Positions 9,564-17,408 of a stretch of DNA of 64,000 bases are shown one piece after another; position 1 is the stretch's first letter; each line of letters opens with the position of its first letter. This stretch comes from Parafannyhessea umbonata (GTDB lineage: Bacteria > Actinomycetota > Coriobacteriia > Coriobacteriales > Atopobiaceae), in contig NZ_LT629759.1 in assembly GCF_900105025.1 (NCBI RefSeq), positions 372,001 to 436,000 of the forward strand, read 5' to 3'. Made by a program: the position numbers and the translations under genes. Below the pieces are notes generated by a model, which was not told the DNA's origin, ran no database searches, and worked only from the letters and a program-made list of their open reading frames with translations.

Positions 9564-9814
9564 GCCATATGGAGGCCAAGGATGATGAAAGCCACCTTGT
9601 TCAAACCACTTGCGGCGTCTTGTTTGACACGAAAGGACAGTCAACCGTCGAGTACGCGCTGGTACTGTTTGCCTTCCTTGCAATCATCGTTGTGCTTTCA
9701 CGGGTTGTCAGCTATGCAGGTGACGGACGATTGTATACGACGATCATCGGGTCAGGGTCGCACTCGTTGGAGGGCGACGTTCTCTCAATCTTTCAGGACG
9801 TTCTTCTTTACTGA
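9560..9814 (+). CDS. Second Flp-type (minor) prepilin
   Basis: An 84-residue product with the same processing signature as the major pilin: Gly before QSTVEYALVLFAFLAIIVVL, with Glu-Tyr at mature positions 5 and 6. It has a longer C-terminal tail (about 35 residues) than the 8829 pilin. I chose the GTG at 9560 because it is 9 bases from GGGAGGAGGG and overlaps the preceding stop in a GTGA arrangement; the ATG at 9569 is too far from that site. It may be a minor or initiating pilin. Confidence 0.72.
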   Translation: MSHMEAKDDESHLVQTTCGVLFDTKGQSTVEYALVLFAFLAIIVVLSRVVSYAGDGRLYTTIIGSGSHSLEGDVLSIFQDVLLY

Positions 9815-10280
9815 GCTTGCGGACTCAACGTCTGGTCAGGCGACGATTGAGGCGGCCGTCCTCTTGCCCACCCTCATGCTCGTGATCGCGCTGCTTGTCC
9901 AACCGGTCTGCATCATCTACACGCGTTCAGCCATGAGGTCTGCTGCTGCCGAAGCGGCAAGGGCGATTGCGACCGACTATGACGGAGACCTGTCGGACTG
10001 CAGGTCGTATGTGCTAAGGCGTCTTGAGGCTGTTCCCGATGCCCCTCTCTTTCACTCTGGTGGCGCGTCAGACTGGTCGATTTCGCTCAGTAGGGGCGGA
10101 AGGAGCGTGAACGTCGAAGTCGTCGGGCATGTTCGCCCGCTTCCTCTTCTTGGGGTTGCATTGGCTGCGTTCTCCGAGAGCGACGGTAAAGGGATAGTCC
10201 TGAGGGAGTCCCTAAGGGAAGAGGTGCAGCCGAGTTGGATAAGGGGGACCTATGGAGACTGGCAGCGGTTGTGGGCGTAG
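9714..10280 (+). CDS. TadE-like pseudopilin
   Basis: TadE proteins are bitopic pseudopilins processed by the same peptidase as Flp. The signature here is GQATIEAAVLLPTLMLVIAL, a Gly followed by a Glu at position 5 and a hydrophobic helix, then a ~130-residue extracytoplasmic domain. The start is uncertain: the frame is open back to 9582, and there is no start codon near the end of the preceding pilin gene. ATG 9714 (or GTG 9720) gives a long leader and a ~100-base overlap with that gene; ATG 9582 has a GGAGG site but overlaps the pilin almost completely. The 3' end overlaps the next gene by 29 bases. Confidence 0.7.
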   Translation: MQVTDDCIRRSSGQGRTRWRATFSQSFRTFFFTELADSTSGQATIEAAVLLPTLMLVIALLVQPVCIIYTRSAMRSAAAEAARAIATDYDGDLSDCRSYVLRRLEAVPDAPLFHSGGASDWSISLSRGGRSVNVEVVGHVRPLPLLGVALAAFSESDGKGIVLRESLREEVQPSWIRGTYGDWQRLWA

Positions 10281-12306
10281 GGGGACCGATCGTAGGGCCT
10301 ACGTCCTAGATGCATTCATCGATGGTGAGGGCGGTTACACCACCGTGGCCGTTGCCGTCGCACTCCTCATGAGCATCGCTCTCACGTTTGGTGTGGCCGC
10401 TGCTCAGTGGAGTCATGCCAGGGCGGCTGATGTGCAGGAGGTGGCAGATGCGGCTGCAATGTCTGGGGAAAACTGCGTTGCGGCCTTCTCGACTGTCGCC
10501 CAGGTGTTGGATGCCTGCGTCTTAAGCATGGGTCTCCTTGGAACGATCGTGTATGGCGCGGGAATGATCGTGGCGGCGATTCCGGTTCTCCAGCAGGGAG
10601 CGCCGAAGATTCTCGAGGTAGGTAGGAAGATTCTTGAGTGTCGGAAGAATTTTGCCAAGTCGGCTTCACAAGGCCTCGAGCGGCTTGAGAAGGCGCTTCC
10701 CGCTCTCATTGTGGCAAATTCGGCATCGACGGTATCGGCAAATTCGTCTGGAGGCCTGAGCTATGCCGGGCTCGCAGTTCCGTACCCACAGGAGTCGAAG
10801 TCTGACTTCAGCCATCTACTAGACGAGGTCGACGGAAAGGAGATGGAAAAGGCTGCCGAGGACCTCAGGGAGGCATCGGCCAGAAAGAAGGAGGCGATTG
10901 ACAGGGCTAATGCCGCGAAAGAGAAGGGCTGGCATGCGGACAACGTCGGTACGTGCATGAGGGAACGGGCGCAATCCCTTGCGAAACTAACGGAAGGGCA
11001 GAACCCGATGTATCCAAGCCCGAGCGCCTGGAAGTTCGACTTTGCGCGCAGAAGGGCTGTCAACTATTACGTCGCTCGGGCAACGTCCAACGTGATTGAC
11101 GCGGGCTCTGCCGACGAACTCCAGCGCTCATGTGCGCGTGGGGTTTTCTACCGGTATGCAGCCAAGGAGCTCTCGAATGCGCGGTGCGAGGAGGGCGAAG
11201 TCGTTGATATTCAGTTGCCCGAGCTGCCCCATACGACTCGGATGGTGATGGAGACCGAGCTCTATTCGACGGCCATCTGGCCCTGCACGAGCGAGGAGAC
11301 GGGAACGACGCTGCATTGCTCGCTTGAATGCCCCGGTGCAACCGGACCGTTTGCTGGCAACGCATCGCTTGCGGACATAGATTCAGGCTCGGTTGCTTAT
11401 TGCGAGACGTGCGGTATGAATGCGGTGGCCATGGGAAACGTCGCGGATGCGTCAACGAATATCAATAACGGCTTCGAACACTACTGGAGGATTGTGGTAG
11501 AGGCGTCAAAAGACTACCAGCAGGCGAAGGAAGACGAGAAGAAGGCGGAGGAGGACATGAAGAAGGCGGCGGAGAAAAGCGGGTCTGCGTTCGAGAGGGC
11601 GATGAGCATGCTCGCGGTCGAAAGGCCGCGCCTTTGCCCGCCTGGCGCGTACGGCTGCATCGGTTTTGTTGTGAGAGATGCCGCTGAGCTTCCTCGTGGA
11701 CTGTCAAGCACCTTTCTCAAGTCAGGGGCTCTTCCGGCGGGTGTCGCAATCTCGGGTGCCGTATTGGCGCCTGACGACGATACGGATGGCCACAATGTTC
11801 TCGCAAGCGTTTTCGACGGTCTCGAAAGATCGGACAGGACGCTTTTCTCCGGACTGCTTGATGGCATCGGAGACCTATGGGGATCGCTTTTGGTCGGCTA
11901 TGGGTCTGCATATGGAAACGTCAGCCAAGCTGCCAACAAGTTCTTTGACGATATAGGTGGTGTGTTCGGGGAAAAGGTTGCGAGCTGGATGCGAAGGAAG
12001 GTCAAGGATGTCGTGTCTAAGGCGGGATTCGAGCCCTCGGACATGAGACTCAGAAAGCCTGTGCTGACGAACACCCAGCACATCTTGGACAGAGCTGGAG
12101 TGACGAAGACGGCGGAAGTGAGGTCGTTCATACAGTCCCTGCCGCATGATCAACGCGGAATCATCAAGACGTGCCGCTCCAAACTGGTATCGCTGATGGG
12201 GAAAAACGGCAAGGTTACCATCGCGGAGATTCCGATTCCCGGCATGGAGGGGACATCGATTCCCCTGACGATAGACCTTTCGACTCTCGCGGAGGCGATT
12301 CCATGA
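10252..12306 (+). CDS. Large TadG/TadE-family pilus protein
   Basis: A 684-residue bitopic protein. The N terminus (about residues 26-55) has the TadG-like segment GGYTTVAVAVALLMSIALTF followed by a helix rich in Ala and Asp (ADVQEVADAAAMSGEN), typical of TadE/TadG proteins. The remainder is extracytoplasmic, with charged helical stretches that may be coiled coils (about 195-225 and 415-445) and at least ten Cys. ATG 10252 lies 4 bases after AAGGGGG. It is much larger than most TadE proteins and probably forms a surface or tip component. The stop overlaps the next ATG (ATGA). Confidence 0.72.
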   Translation: METGSGCGRRGTDRRAYVLDAFIDGEGGYTTVAVAVALLMSIALTFGVAAAQWSHARAADVQEVADAAAMSGENCVAAFSTVAQVLDACVLSMGLLGTIVYGAGMIVAAIPVLQQGAPKILEVGRKILECRKNFAKSASQGLERLEKALPALIVANSASTVSANSSGGLSYAGLAVPYPQESKSDFSHLLDEVDGKEMEKAAEDLREASARKKEAIDRANAAKEKGWHADNVGTCMRERAQSLAKLTEGQNPMYPSPSAWKFDFARRRAVNYYVARATSNVIDAGSADELQRSCARGVFYRYAAKELSNARCEEGEVVDIQLPELPHTTRMVMETELYSTAIWPCTSEETGTTLHCSLECPGATGPFAGNASLADIDSGSVAYCETCGMNAVAMGNVADASTNINNGFEHYWRIVVEASKDYQQAKEDEKKAEEDMKKAAEKSGSAFERAMSMLAVERPRLCPPGAYGCIGFVVRDAAELPRGLSSTFLKSGALPAGVAISGAVLAPDDDTDGHNVLASVFDGLERSDRTLFSGLLDGIGDLWGSLLVGYGSAYGNVSQAANKFFDDIGGVFGEKVASWMRRKVKDVVSKAGFEPSDMRLRKPVLTNTQHILDRAGVTKTAEVRSFIQSLPHDQRGIIKTCRSKLVSLMGKNGKVTIAEIPIPGMEGTSIPLTIDLSTLAEAIP

Positions 12307-12776
12307 GGAGGTGCGGAGAGGTTCATGATTCCGGCCAGATGACTGTTGAGCTTGCAGCTATGATGCCTGTCATCATCGTAGTTGCTCTCATTGCGTACAA
12401 CCTGGCGAAGTATGCTGAGGTGTGCTCCACATTCGACAGAGTCTCTCTCGATGCGGCGGTGTCTCATGGAGTCTCTCCGTCTGGTACGCAGAGTAGGGGT
12501 GCTGCCGTCTCCGAGATCGAGGGCGTGATACGGAAAGCCCTGAATTCAAGTACGTGTGACGTTACGGTATCCGCAAGCGATGCTGACTCCGCGGTCGAGA
12601 GGGACGGTTTAAGTTTTCCCCTTTCCCCTTTGCTCACTACCTATAGGTGCACCCTCACATTCCATCCTTGGCCTACGACGATGTCAGTAGCCGGAGTCGG
12701 CTATGCCGCACCTATCTCGTTGCGGCACGAGAGAACAATTACCGTCGACCGCTTTAGGCCTGGGGTGGTGATCTGA
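12303..12776 (+). CDS. TadE-like pseudopilin
   Basis: A 157-residue pseudopilin. A short leader ends at SG before QMTVELAAMMPVIIVVALIA, which has Glu at mature position 5, the same pattern as the other TadE-like proteins here. The C-terminal ~110 residues form an extracytoplasmic domain with Cys in the region STCDVTVSAS and again in TYRCTLTF. The start overlaps the upstream stop (ATGA), giving a 157-residue protein; the longer in-frame extension from 12171 lies inside the previous gene and is rejected. Together with the 9714 and 10252 products it completes a three-member pseudopilin set. Confidence 0.8.
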   Translation: MRRCGEVHDSGQMTVELAAMMPVIIVVALIAYNLAKYAEVCSTFDRVSLDAAVSHGVSPSGTQSRGAAVSEIEGVIRKALNSSTCDVTVSASDADSAVERDGLSFPLSPLLTTYRCTLTFHPWPTTMSVAGVGYAAPISLRHERTITVDRFRPGVVI

Positions 12777-13124
12777 TTGCAACTCGTACGCGTTTGGACA
12801 AGACACTTCGACTTCGGGAGTTTCGAAGTCCTGGGCTCGCTTTTTCGAAAGGCGAAGGGCCTTCTCTGCGATTCGGAGGGACGGCAGGTCATGCTTAGGA
12901 GGTGCTCGTCCATCCACACCTTCTGCATGTGCTATCCCATCGACGTCGCATTCGTCAAGGGGGATGGCAGCGTCATTCTGTCGGAAAGGATGGTTCGTCC
13001 CGGGAGGATAGTGCGAGCCCGTGGGGCTGCATTCGTCTTGGAGCGTCCTGGTAGCGACTCACCTTGGCCCGCGGCGAACGAGACGCTGACCATGGAAGAA
13101 TCCTGTAACCGAGAAGGAGCGTGA
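12777..13124 (+). CDS. DUF192 family protein in the Tad locus
   Basis: A 115-residue protein of the DUF192 family, recognised by the core CSSIHTFCMCYPIDVAFVKG and the later RPGRIVRARGAAFVLE. The biochemical role of DUF192 is not established. The only usable start in frame is TTG at 12777, immediately after the TGA of the pseudopilin gene; an upstream GTG runs into a stop. There is no signal peptide, so the protein is predicted cytoplasmic, unlike many DUF192 proteins. Its tight position between a pseudopilin and an FHA protein suggests a role in pilus assembly or regulation. Confidence 0.75.
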   Translation: MQLVRVWTRHFDFGSFEVLGSLFRKAKGLLCDSEGRQVMLRRCSSIHTFCMCYPIDVAFVKGDGSVILSERMVRPGRIVRARGAAFVLERPGSDSPWPAANETLTMEESCNREGA

Positions 13125-13129
13125 AGTCT

Positions 13130-13768
13130 ATGAAAGATTCGGGTGCAATGGGGGTTGTCGCCGGACGCGAGACCTCGGTCGGTTTCATGGGCAAGGCGGG
13201 GAAAGCGAAGACGAAGATATGTCCGAACTGCGGCGAAGAACTGTTCGCGGACATGGACGTCTGTTATGGGTGCCTCTATGACTTCTCCAGACCGCCTGGC
13301 CCTATGTCGACGACGTGCCTTGGCCAACTGGCAGGTGAGGGAGGAGATGGTGGGACTTGTGCCCAAAGCGTTCACGAAAGCGTGAGCGGTAATGGCACGA
13401 GTCGCAAAGGCTCGTCCGACTTGGATACGACGATGCCCTTGAATATCCCCGCCTCTAACCTTCCCCGCTGGAAGAGGAAGATGCTTTGGGTGAGGTCACC
13501 CGACATGGAGGTGAAGATTCCGGTTCCCGAATCCGAGTTGACAGTTGGGCGTGATCAGTGCTGTGACGTGGTTCTGCACTCGATGGCCGTTTCACGTAGG
13601 CACGTAGGGTTCAAATGCGTGTCGGAAGGGCTTAGGGTTAGGAACCTGGGGGCTAAGAACCTGGCGACAGTGGGAGGAAGAGAGGTGCAGGAATCTTGCA
13701 TCCTCGGACATGGGCAGACCGTCAACGTCTGCGGCACTCTCTTCACCTTTGTCACACCCGATGAGTAG
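13130..13768 (+). CDS. Zinc-ribbon and FHA-domain protein
   Basis: The 212-residue protein has an N-terminal zinc ribbon (CPNCGEELFADMDVCYGC, near residues 32-49), a low-complexity linker, and a C-terminal FHA domain (about 125-212) with the phosphothreonine-binding pattern VGRDQCCDVVL ... SRRHV. FHA domains bind phospho-Thr proteins, so this implies Ser/Thr kinase input into the pilus machine. The ATG at 13130 is 10 bases from GAAGGAG; a GTG at 13121 overlaps the DUF192 stop but is too close to that site. It is the last gene of the operon and is followed by a strong hairpin. Confidence 0.82.
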   Translation: MKDSGAMGVVAGRETSVGFMGKAGKAKTKICPNCGEELFADMDVCYGCLYDFSRPPGPMSTTCLGQLAGEGGDGGTCAQSVHESVSGNGTSRKGSSDLDTTMPLNIPASNLPRWKRKMLWVRSPDMEVKIPVPESELTVGRDQCCDVVLHSMAVSRRHVGFKCVSEGLRVRNLGAKNLATVGGREVQESCILGHGQTVNVCGTLFTFVTPDE

Positions 13769-13789
13769 GAGCCCGGTTGGACATGAGAA

Positions 13790-13819
13790 GGGGGTGGATC
13801 CACTTCTGGATTCACCCCC
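13790..13819. terminator. Shared hairpin between the Tad operon and ferritin
   Basis: GGGGGTG (13790-13796) pairs with CACCCCC (13813-13819), and the stem continues inward through ATCCA/TGGAT with a CTTC loop. No long T-run follows on either strand. Its location between convergent genes supports a terminator role in both directions. Confidence 0.65.
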
Positions 13820-13860
13820 AAACGGCAAGCAGGCGAAACAAAGACCCTGAGAAGTCAGAG

Positions 13861-14379
13861 CTACATCGGCATTGCGGTGGTCTGGACGTAGGTACGCGTG
13901 AGGTACTTCTGGTCGAGACTGAACAGTCCCTGAGGCGTGCTGCCAAATAGCTTGTAGTCGGTAATCATGTCCGAGGCGTTCGACTCCTCCTCGCCCTGCT
14001 CATTCACGAACCAGTCGAGCATCTTCATGGTGCGGAAGTCGTGAGCGTCGTAGGCTGCCTGGTAACACTTGTTGATAAGGCTCGTCACGTACTGCTCGTG
14101 CTCGTAACCAGCTTCGAGAGGCTCGAGGTCGTTTGAGAACGTCTTGTCCGGCTTGTCAATCGCTTCCATCGTCGGCTTGAAGTCGTTGTCCAACAGATAG
14201 CGACGGAGGATCTTCGCGTGGTCGACCTCCTCCTGGACCTGAATCATGTACCAGTTCGCATAGCCCTTGAGCCCACGGTCCTCGTAATAATCCGCGAACG
14301 TGAGATAGAGATATGCGCTATATAGCTCCTTGTTGATTTGCTCGTTGAGCACGCTCGATACGCTCTTGTCCAGTGCCAT
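13861..14379 (-). CDS. ftnA: Ferritin (non-haem, bacterial FtnA type)
   Basis: A 172-residue iron-storage ferritin, the normal family length. Ferroxidase ligands are visible: Glu and Tyr in INKELYSAYLYL (about 15-26), the EEVDHAKI helix giving Glu50 and His53, and the later EQGEEE motif near residue 127. No haem-ligand Met typical of bacterioferritin is apparent. It oxidises Fe2+ and stores it as a mineral in a 24-mer. The start is preceded on this strand by an AAGGAG-type site. It is monocistronic and convergent with the pilus operon. A 14-bp palindrome lies about 25 bases upstream. Confidence 0.95.
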   Translation of the reverse strand: MALDKSVSSVLNEQINKELYSAYLYLTFADYYEDRGLKGYANWYMIQVQEEVDHAKILRRYLLDNDFKPTMEAIDKPDKTFSNDLEPLEAGYEHEQYVTSLINKCYQAAYDAHDFRTMKMLDWFVNEQGEEESNASDMITDYKLFGSTPQGLFSLDQKYLTRTYVQTTAMPM

Positions 14380-14401
14380 GCAAATCCACTCCTTGTCGTA
14401 T

Positions 14402-14415
14402 GGATACCGTTATCC
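14402..14415. promoter_or_regulatory. 14-bp palindrome upstream of ferritin
   Basis: GGATA and TATCC arms flank a 4-base spacer (GGATACCGTTATCC). It lies about 23 bases before the ferritin start, between ferritin and the divergent DUF2207 gene. It does not match a classical Fur or DtxR box that I know, so the binding protein is unknown. Confidence 0.4.
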
Positions 14416-14433
14416 GCTGGCCTGACATACACA

Positions 14434-14464
14434 TTGCAGTCTATACCCATGTCTCTGGTATATT
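14434..14464 (+). promoter_or_regulatory. Probable promoter of the DUF2207 gene
   Basis: An extended -10 element, TGG followed by TATATT (14459-14464), has TTGCAG (14434-14439) upstream at a long 19-base spacing. The extended TGn motif may compensate for the poor spacing. Confidence 0.45.
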
Positions 14465-14505
14465 TTCGAGCAACGACGTGGGAACCAGAAAGAATGGGAG
14501 ACTCG

Positions 14506-16497
14506 ATGGTCGCTCGAATCGCAAAGTTCCGACGCGACAGACTGTCCTTGATGGCAGTCATCGCAGCATTTGCTCTTGCAACCGCCTTCACCGTCACCAT
14601 GTTGGTAACGGCGGGCGTCGCGCTTGCAGATGAGTACTCGATTGGCAGGGTCGATATAGACGCGACTGTGAGAGGCGATGGGTCGGTCGTTGTCAGCGAG
14701 GTACGAGAGTTCAGTTTCGACGGAGACTTCCATGGTGTCTATTGGAAGATTCCGAAGGGGGAGTACGAGGGGACCTCGATTAGCGCCGAGGTGAGCAAAG
14801 TCGGTGAGATTGGGCCAGGCGGGACGTTCCGGGAATTCAAACGGGTACAGGAGGGTGATACCGACTATGGGCAGGATGGCACGTACCTCGTGACAGACGA
14901 GGGCTCGTATGTGAAGGTAAAGATCTATTCCGCGCATAGTGACGACACGGCCGACTTCGCCATCACGTACACGGACCAGAACTTGGCGCGCAGGTACGCG
15001 GATACGTCCGAGCTCTATTGGAAGTTCGTGAGCGATGGCTGGGACGTGGAGAGCGAGAACGTGACCTGTACGGTTCACCTCCCCGTTCCCGACGGGGAGG
15101 TGGTAAAGGCGGGCAAGAACGTGAGGGCTTGGGGACATGGCCCTCTCGACGCCTCTCTTCGTTTCAGAGGAAATGACATCATCTACACGGTTCCCGGGGT
15201 TGGTAGCGATGAGTTCGCCGAAGCAAGAATAGTGTTTCCCGCTGCCTGGCTAGCGAACGCGACGGTGTCGAACAAGGAGGTCCTGAACACGGTCCTCGAC
15301 GAGGAACAGAAGTGGGCTGACGAGGCTAACGAACGCCGTACTCAGGCTCGCATGGTGAGCTATGCGGCCCTTGGCATAGGCGTCCTGGTGGCCCTCCTTG
15401 CGGGAGCGGTGTCTGTTAGCAAGCTTTCCTCGTATAAGAGGCGACACACGCCCCAGTTCGACGACAAGTACTTCCGCGACGTGCCGACCGACGATCACCC
15501 TGCCGTTCTGGGTGCCCTGTTGAACGACGGTGAGCCAACGGACGATGACATGTCTGCCGCGCTCGTGCGGCTGACTGATATCGGTGCGCTTAAGCTAGAA
15601 AAGGTTGCGGTTGAGAGCAAGGGGGTGTTCGGTCGCAAGAAGTCGAAAGATGACTACGCTCTGACGAGGGCGGGAAACACGAGGGGTGTAGCTGCGAGCA
15701 AGTGCGCAATTGCAATCGATCGCTCAACCCTCAAGTTCTTCGACAAAGTGCTCTCCAAGTGCAAGGGTCGCGAGAACGGCACCTTGTACTTCTCGGATTT
15801 TGAGAAGGTGGCGAAAGACAAGCCAGAGGCGTACAACGACGCATACGAGAACTGGAAGACCGACGTCAAGGCGCAGGTCGAGCAGCGAGGGTTCTTCGTC
15901 GACAAGAATTCGAACGGGCAGGGACTGGTTGTTGGTGCGATGGCACTTGACATTCTTGTGGCGGCAGCCCTTCTGTTCATGACGATTGCGGAAGTGCTGC
16001 CAGTGGGCTGGGGCTTGGGGGTGGTTCTGCTACTCGCGGTGTCCGCGGTACTTGGCTTCGTGATTCTGAGGCGCATGGACAACCTGTCGGAGGAGGCGGT
16101 TGAGGTCATCGCGAAGCTGAAAGCTCTGAAGTGGTGGCTCAAGGACTTTACGCGACTGGAGGAGGCCGTTCCCCAGGACGTGATTCTCTGGAACAGGCTT
16201 CTTGTGATGGCCGTCTCGCTTGGCGTGGCGGAAGAGGTAATCGAGCAGCTGAAGGTTGCCGCGCCACAGGTCCTGGAGGACCCGGTCGTCGCTCCGGTGT
16301 ACGCGTGGTACATGTATCCCCACACCGCGCTGGGAAGCCCCGCATCGCGCCTTGGGTCCTCGGTCACCTCGTCTCACAAGGTCAGCTCTGCCGCGTTGGC
16401 CGCATCTTCGATGAGCTCCGGCGGAGGAGGCGGTGGCGGTTTCTCTGGTGGCGGAGGCGGCGGCTTCGGCGGTGGAGGAGGCGGGGGAGCCTTCTAG
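14506..16497 (+). CDS. DUF2207 membrane protein with Gly-rich tail
   Basis: A 663-residue secreted/membrane protein of the DUF2207 (YciQ-like) family, whose function is unknown. A signal peptide (cleavage near A41, GVALA before DEYS) leads to the extracytoplasmic DUF2207 domain (about 45-275, with FDGDFHGVYWKIP). A transmembrane helix is at about 282-305, then a cytoplasmic region, a helical hairpin in the membrane at about 474-525, and a tail from about 636 made almost only of Gly, Ser and Phe. ATG 14506 is 5 bases after GGGAG; ATG 14494 is an alternative. The low-complexity tail is typical of the family. Confidence 0.82.
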   Translation: MVARIAKFRRDRLSLMAVIAAFALATAFTVTMLVTAGVALADEYSIGRVDIDATVRGDGSVVVSEVREFSFDGDFHGVYWKIPKGEYEGTSISAEVSKVGEIGPGGTFREFKRVQEGDTDYGQDGTYLVTDEGSYVKVKIYSAHSDDTADFAITYTDQNLARRYADTSELYWKFVSDGWDVESENVTCTVHLPVPDGEVVKAGKNVRAWGHGPLDASLRFRGNDIIYTVPGVGSDEFAEARIVFPAAWLANATVSNKEVLNTVLDEEQKWADEANERRTQARMVSYAALGIGVLVALLAGAVSVSKLSSYKRRHTPQFDDKYFRDVPTDDHPAVLGALLNDGEPTDDDMSAALVRLTDIGALKLEKVAVESKGVFGRKKSKDDYALTRAGNTRGVAASKCAIAIDRSTLKFFDKVLSKCKGRENGTLYFSDFEKVAKDKPEAYNDAYENWKTDVKAQVEQRGFFVDKNSNGQGLVVGAMALDILVAAALLFMTIAEVLPVGWGLGVVLLLAVSAVLGFVILRRMDNLSEEAVEVIAKLKALKWWLKDFTRLEEAVPQDVILWNRLLVMAVSLGVAEEVIEQLKVAAPQVLEDPVVAPVYAWYMYPHTALGSPASRLGSSVTSSHKVSSAALAASSMSSGGGGGGGFSGGGGGGFGGGGGGGAF

Positions 16498-16594
16498 CTG
16501 TCGTTGGAACGACGCGGGTACCGGAAAGGCTTTGCCTCACATACCTATCTACCTGCGGACTTCAAATTCTCTCCATCTGATTTGAAAAAGTTCG

Positions 16595-16622
16595 TTGACG
16601 CCCGCGAAATCTTTGATATATT
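16595..16622 (+). promoter_or_regulatory. Promoter of tRNA-Phe
   Basis: TTGACG (16595-16600) and TATATT (16617-16622) are separated by 16 bases, a near-consensus housekeeping promoter about 28 bases before the tRNA. Nothing else is seen between 16498 and the tRNA. Confidence 0.65.
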
Positions 16623-16649
16623 AAACAGGCTTGCAAGCGAGCAAGTAAC

Positions 16650-16725
16650 GGCTGGGTAGCTCAGTTGGTAGAGCAGGGGACTGAAAATCCCCGTGTCAGG
16701 GGTTCGATTCCCTTCCCCGCCACCA
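16650..16725 (+). tRNA. tRNA-Phe (GAA)
   Basis: A complete 76-base cloverleaf with encoded CCA. The anticodon loop CTGAAAA sits on a GGGGA/TCCCC stem, giving anticodon GAA. The D arm (GCTC ... GAGC) and the T arm (AGGGG, loop TTCGATT, CCCTT) are normal. The acceptor stem GGCTGGG/CCCCGCC has six pairs and one U4-C69 mismatch. It is followed by a strong terminator. Confidence 0.95.
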
Positions 16726-16735
16726 TGAAGATTTG

Positions 16736-16770
16736 GCCCCGTACCTGCGGAAACGCGGTGCGGGGCTTCT
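16736..16770 (+). terminator. Intrinsic terminator of tRNA-Phe
   Basis: GCCCCGTACC (16736-16745) pairs with GGTGCGGGGC (16757-16766), and an inner GCG-GAAA-CGC cap continues the stem; TTCTT follows. The rest of the spacer to 16946 shows no gene. Confidence 0.8.
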
Positions 16771-16946
16771 TCGTAGGCATTTGCGTTAAAGCCACCTGCC
16801 CCCAATCTATCCCAAATCTGCCCCACGTTCGGGCCTACGGCTGGCCTATCATCGAATCGCTTTTCGAAGGTCCCCTGCGCGCGTGGACGTCACGTTGTCT
16901 GCGCTATTGACGCGACTCCCCATTGGAGGGGTGCTTGCGACTTCGT

Positions 16947-17327
16947 CTAGTACCTGACCCTGAAGTCGGGTTCGCATTCGACGGGAGGTATGTCTTCCTT
17001 CTCGTCGATTACGTATTCGATGGGGTAGCGCGCATAGGCGTGCGCGAATGCGCCGAAGAACGCGGATATCTGCTCTTGCGTGCCCTGGAGCTCCATGGTG
17101 ACAGTTTGCCAGTCGGGTTCGTTGCGGACCCACCCAGTGCATCCGACGGAGTTGGCGCAGCGCGAGGAGGTCCAGCGAAAGCCGACGCCCTGTACTTCTC
17201 CTCTGAAGACGAGGTGAAGTCTGCGGACGTCGCCCGTGGCGCCCATGCCGGCGGCGTCTTGCGCCGCGCTGGTGGGGGAGCTGTCGTCGGAGGAACCGCG
17301 GCCGTCCGTAGTGTCGGTGTGGAGCAT
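16947..17327 (-). CDS. acyP: Acylphosphatase
   Basis: Hydrolyses acyl-phosphate bonds. The ~90-residue acylphosphatase domain lies at the C terminus and contains the catalytic signature FRGEVQGVGFRWT (Arg of GVGFR) and the second motif GWVRNEPDWQTVTMELQG with the catalytic Asn. The product is 126 residues, with an extra ~35-residue polar N-terminal tail beyond the usual length. ATG 17327 has GGAGG 5-6 bases upstream; an in-frame TTG at 17339 is less likely. It is divergent from degV, and the two genes share an 81-base spacer. Confidence 0.92.
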   Translation of the reverse strand: MLHTDTTDGRGSSDDSSPTSAAQDAAGMGATGDVRRLHLVFRGEVQGVGFRWTSSRCANSVGCTGWVRNEPDWQTVTMELQGTQEQISAFFGAFAHAYARYPIEYVIDEKEDIPPVECEPDFRVRY

Positions 17328-17342
17328 GTGGGCCTCCAAGTC

Positions 17343-17370
17343 TTGGCGATTTGCCTATTAGCCGTACAAT
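17343..17370 (+). promoter_or_regulatory. Promoter of the degV gene
   Basis: TTGGCG (17343-17348) and TACAAT (17365-17370) are 16 bases apart. The -10 box ends 38 bases before the degV start, leaving a short leader. Confidence 0.6.
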
Positions 17371-17408
17371 ATCACCATCCGAATCGATCTTAGCAAGGAC
17401 AGGTTCAT

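Noticed and set aside
16545-16826. A 93-codon minus-strand frame across the tRNA
   Set aside because: It contains EGNRTPDTGIFSPLLYQLSY, the well-known false translation of the antisense strand of a tRNA gene.
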